Source: DAOUMF01 sp034411955 (lineage in GTDB: Bacteria > Chloroflexota > Dehalococcoidia > SM23-28-2 > RBG-16-64-32). From it: a DNA stretch of 15,128 bases. A program made the position numbers and the translations under genes. Location of the stretch: NCBI GenBank assembly GCA_034411955.1, contig DAOUMF010000003.1:1-15128 (forward strand). The letters run 5' to 3'. Of the stretch, positions 14,229-15,128 are shown piece by piece. The stretch's first letter is position 1, and every line of letters begins with the position of its first letter. Under the pieces are notes generated by a model. The model was not told the DNA's origin. It saw nothing but the letters and a program-made list of their open reading frames with translations, and searched no databases.

Positions 14229-14570
14229 GTGACGTTCGAAGCCCGCCTCATCCTCGTCCTCCTCTTCTTCGCCCTCTGGAGCCTCCTGGGCTTCCTCCCC
14301 TGGTCATTCGCCGCCGTCATCCGCCGCGGCCGTCGCGTCCTCCTCGCCCTGCCTCTCGCCCTCGCCGCCGCCAGCCTTGCCGGCGTCCTCGTCCCCCTCA
14401 TCGGCCCCCGCGACGAGACCGGCTTCCTCCTCTCCATCGCCACAGCCTTTCTGGGGGGAGTTCTGGGCACCGCCGCCGGCGTCGCCCTGGCCGTTCGCAT
14501 CTCGCCTGCGGCCGCAGGCCCGTCAGCACAGGCCGGGCCCGCCAGGGAGGACACCGGCAACGATGGCTAG
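14229..14570 (+). CDS. Small three-helix membrane protein, unknown function
   Basis: I do not recognise this 113-residue protein. It has three hydrophobic segments at about residues 6-31, 37-59 and 65-89, with a basic turn IRRGRR (31-36) between the first two, and a hydrophilic Ala/Gly/Pro-rich tail ending in EDTGNDG. The positive-inside rule suggests that the first loop is cytoplasmic, the N-terminus outside and the tail inside or outside depending on the third helix. The GTG at 14229 lacks a good Shine-Dalgarno. It is 57 bases after ispG on the same strand and may be read from the ispG transcript. Codon use with C-ending codons resembles its neighbours, which favours a real gene. Many bacteria have proS at this place instead. 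Confidence 0.6.
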   Translation: MTFEARLILVLLFFALWSLLGFLPWSFAAVIRRGRRVLLALPLALAAASLAGVLVPLIGPRDETGFLLSIATAFLGGVLGTAAGVALAVRISPAAAGPSAQAGPAREDTGNDG

Positions 14571-14611
14571 CGTAACCCTGCTTCGCTCGCCCGTGTGAGC
14601 AAACGCCCCGC

Positions 14612-15040
14612 TCAGCTCTCCTCGGCCTCGGGCACCGCGCCAAGCTGTTGCATCAGGCCCAGCAAATCCGCTAGCTGCCAGGTCTCCCGGATCCTCCCGT
14701 TCGCCACACGGTAGATGTTGATCCCCGCCCATGCAACCCGCCTGCCGGTCGGGGCAACGCCCTGGAAGTGGCCCTCGTGCGTGCCCCGAGCCGTGAAGCG
14801 CACCACCACCCTGTCTCCGTCCGAGATCACGTCCTCCAGCGTGGTCTGGATGTCCGGGAAGGCGGCGCGTAGGGCCGCGATGAGTCGCCTGACGCCCTCC
14901 GGGCCGGCAACGTCCGGGAAGTTGGCGCCCAGATCGTGACGAACGAACTCAGGGGCGATGATCTCGTCTGCCACCGCGAGCTCCCCCTGAGCGATCTCAT
15001 CGAATGCCCGGCGCACGACCGCCTCATTCTCTTGCGACAT
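14612..15040 (-). CDS. SnoaL-like ester cyclase family protein
   Basis: The 142-residue product has the pattern of the SnoaL-like polyketide or ester cyclase family, an NTF2-like cone fold: ENEAVVRRAFDEIAQGELAV (4-23), FVRHDLG (32-38), GPEGVRRLIAALRAAFPDI (46-64), EDVISDGDRVVVRFTARGTH (69-88), the GHFQGVAPTGR loop (90-100), and GRIRETWQLADLLGLMQQLG (115-134). In characterised cyclases His and Asp residues in these places line the active pocket, here His35, Asp36 and Asp125 as candidates. Most genomic members have unknown substrates, and nothing nearby suggests a polyketide pathway, so the substrate is open. The ATG at 15040 has GGAGGAGG (15052-15045) 4 bases upstream. The gene is convergent with the small membrane protein gene, 41 bases away. 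Confidence 0.88.
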   Translation of the reverse strand: MSQENEAVVRRAFDEIAQGELAVADEIIAPEFVRHDLGANFPDVAGPEGVRRLIAALRAAFPDIQTTLEDVISDGDRVVVRFTARGTHEGHFQGVAPTGRRVAWAGINIYRVANGRIRETWQLADLLGLMQQLGAVPEAEES

Positions 15041-15074
15041 TGGGCCTCCTCCGTATTGCTGCTGTGTGCGCTCG

Positions 15075-15080
15075 ATTATC
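15075..15080 (-). promoter_or_regulatory. -10 box candidate for the ester cyclase gene
   Basis: On the minus strand GATAAT (15080 down to 15075) matches TATAAT at 5/6 positions and would start a transcript near 15069, about 28 bases before the ATG. No -35 hexamer is visible at the right spacing. The remaining bases to the window end hold nothing else that I recognise. Confidence 0.35.
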
Positions 15081-15128
15081 CTCCCCCTTCCGGCGCGCCG
15101 TCTAGCCCCGATCGCAACCGTCCGATAG

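Noticed and set aside
14571..14611. Terminator between the small membrane protein and the ester cyclase gene
   Set aside because: Only a 4-bp GCTC/GAGC pairing is present, without a T-run, so it is too weak to call.

Overview
This is a GC-rich chromosomal window made almost entirely of housekeeping genes. The overall flavour suggests an uncultured Chloroflexota bacterium, possibly Dehalococcoidia-like. The grounds are a very short EF-Ts (167 residues), an FmdB-type zinc ribbon gene divergent from rpsB, C-ending codon use, TTG starts with strong Shine-Dalgarno sites, and interspersed TCCTGAGC-N4-CGAAGG repeats. This assignment is an inference, because no rRNA gene or other marker fixes it.

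Region 1 (1-4370, + strand) is a de novo NAD operon. It carries nadA (quinolinate synthase), a MOSC-domain protein, nadB (L-aspartate oxidase) and nadC (quinolinate phosphoribosyltransferase). The last three are joined by 4-base ATGA overlaps. A 17-base palindrome at the window edge lies just upstream of nadA and may be an operator. A perfect hairpin lies between nadA and the MOSC gene. nadB carries an in-frame copy of an interspersed repeat.

Region 2 (4371-5773) holds three small genes: a 57-residue DUF1059 protein on +, then dtd (D-aminoacyl-tRNA deacylase) and an fmdB-type zinc ribbon gene on -. A strong intrinsic terminator separates fmdB from dtd. A repeat hairpin sits between the convergent DUF1059 and dtd genes.

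Region 3 (about 5700-14171, + strand) is the translation, envelope and isoprenoid cluster: rpsB, tsf, pyrH, frr, uppS, cdsA, dxr, rseP, ispG. The first seven genes are tightly packed behind a good extended -10 promoter. Dxr and IspG belong to the MEP pathway, whose products feed UppS for the lipid carrier of cell wall synthesis. CdsA makes CDP-diacylglycerol for phospholipids, PyrH and Frr serve nucleotide supply and ribosome recycling, and RseP is an intramembrane protease. The gap before rseP holds an unusual array of four octamers followed by four inverted octamers.

Region 4 (14172-15128) has a small three-helix membrane protein on + and a SnoaL-like ester cyclase-type protein on -.

No gap between genes reaches 300 bases; the largest are 12759-12977, 5562-5773 and 11508-11687. 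I see no tRNA, rRNA, CRISPR array, intact insertion sequence or prophage gene, and no convincing undescribed multi-gene system. The most unusual points are the MOSC gene inside the NAD operon, the repeat translated inside NadB, and the octamer array upstream of rseP.
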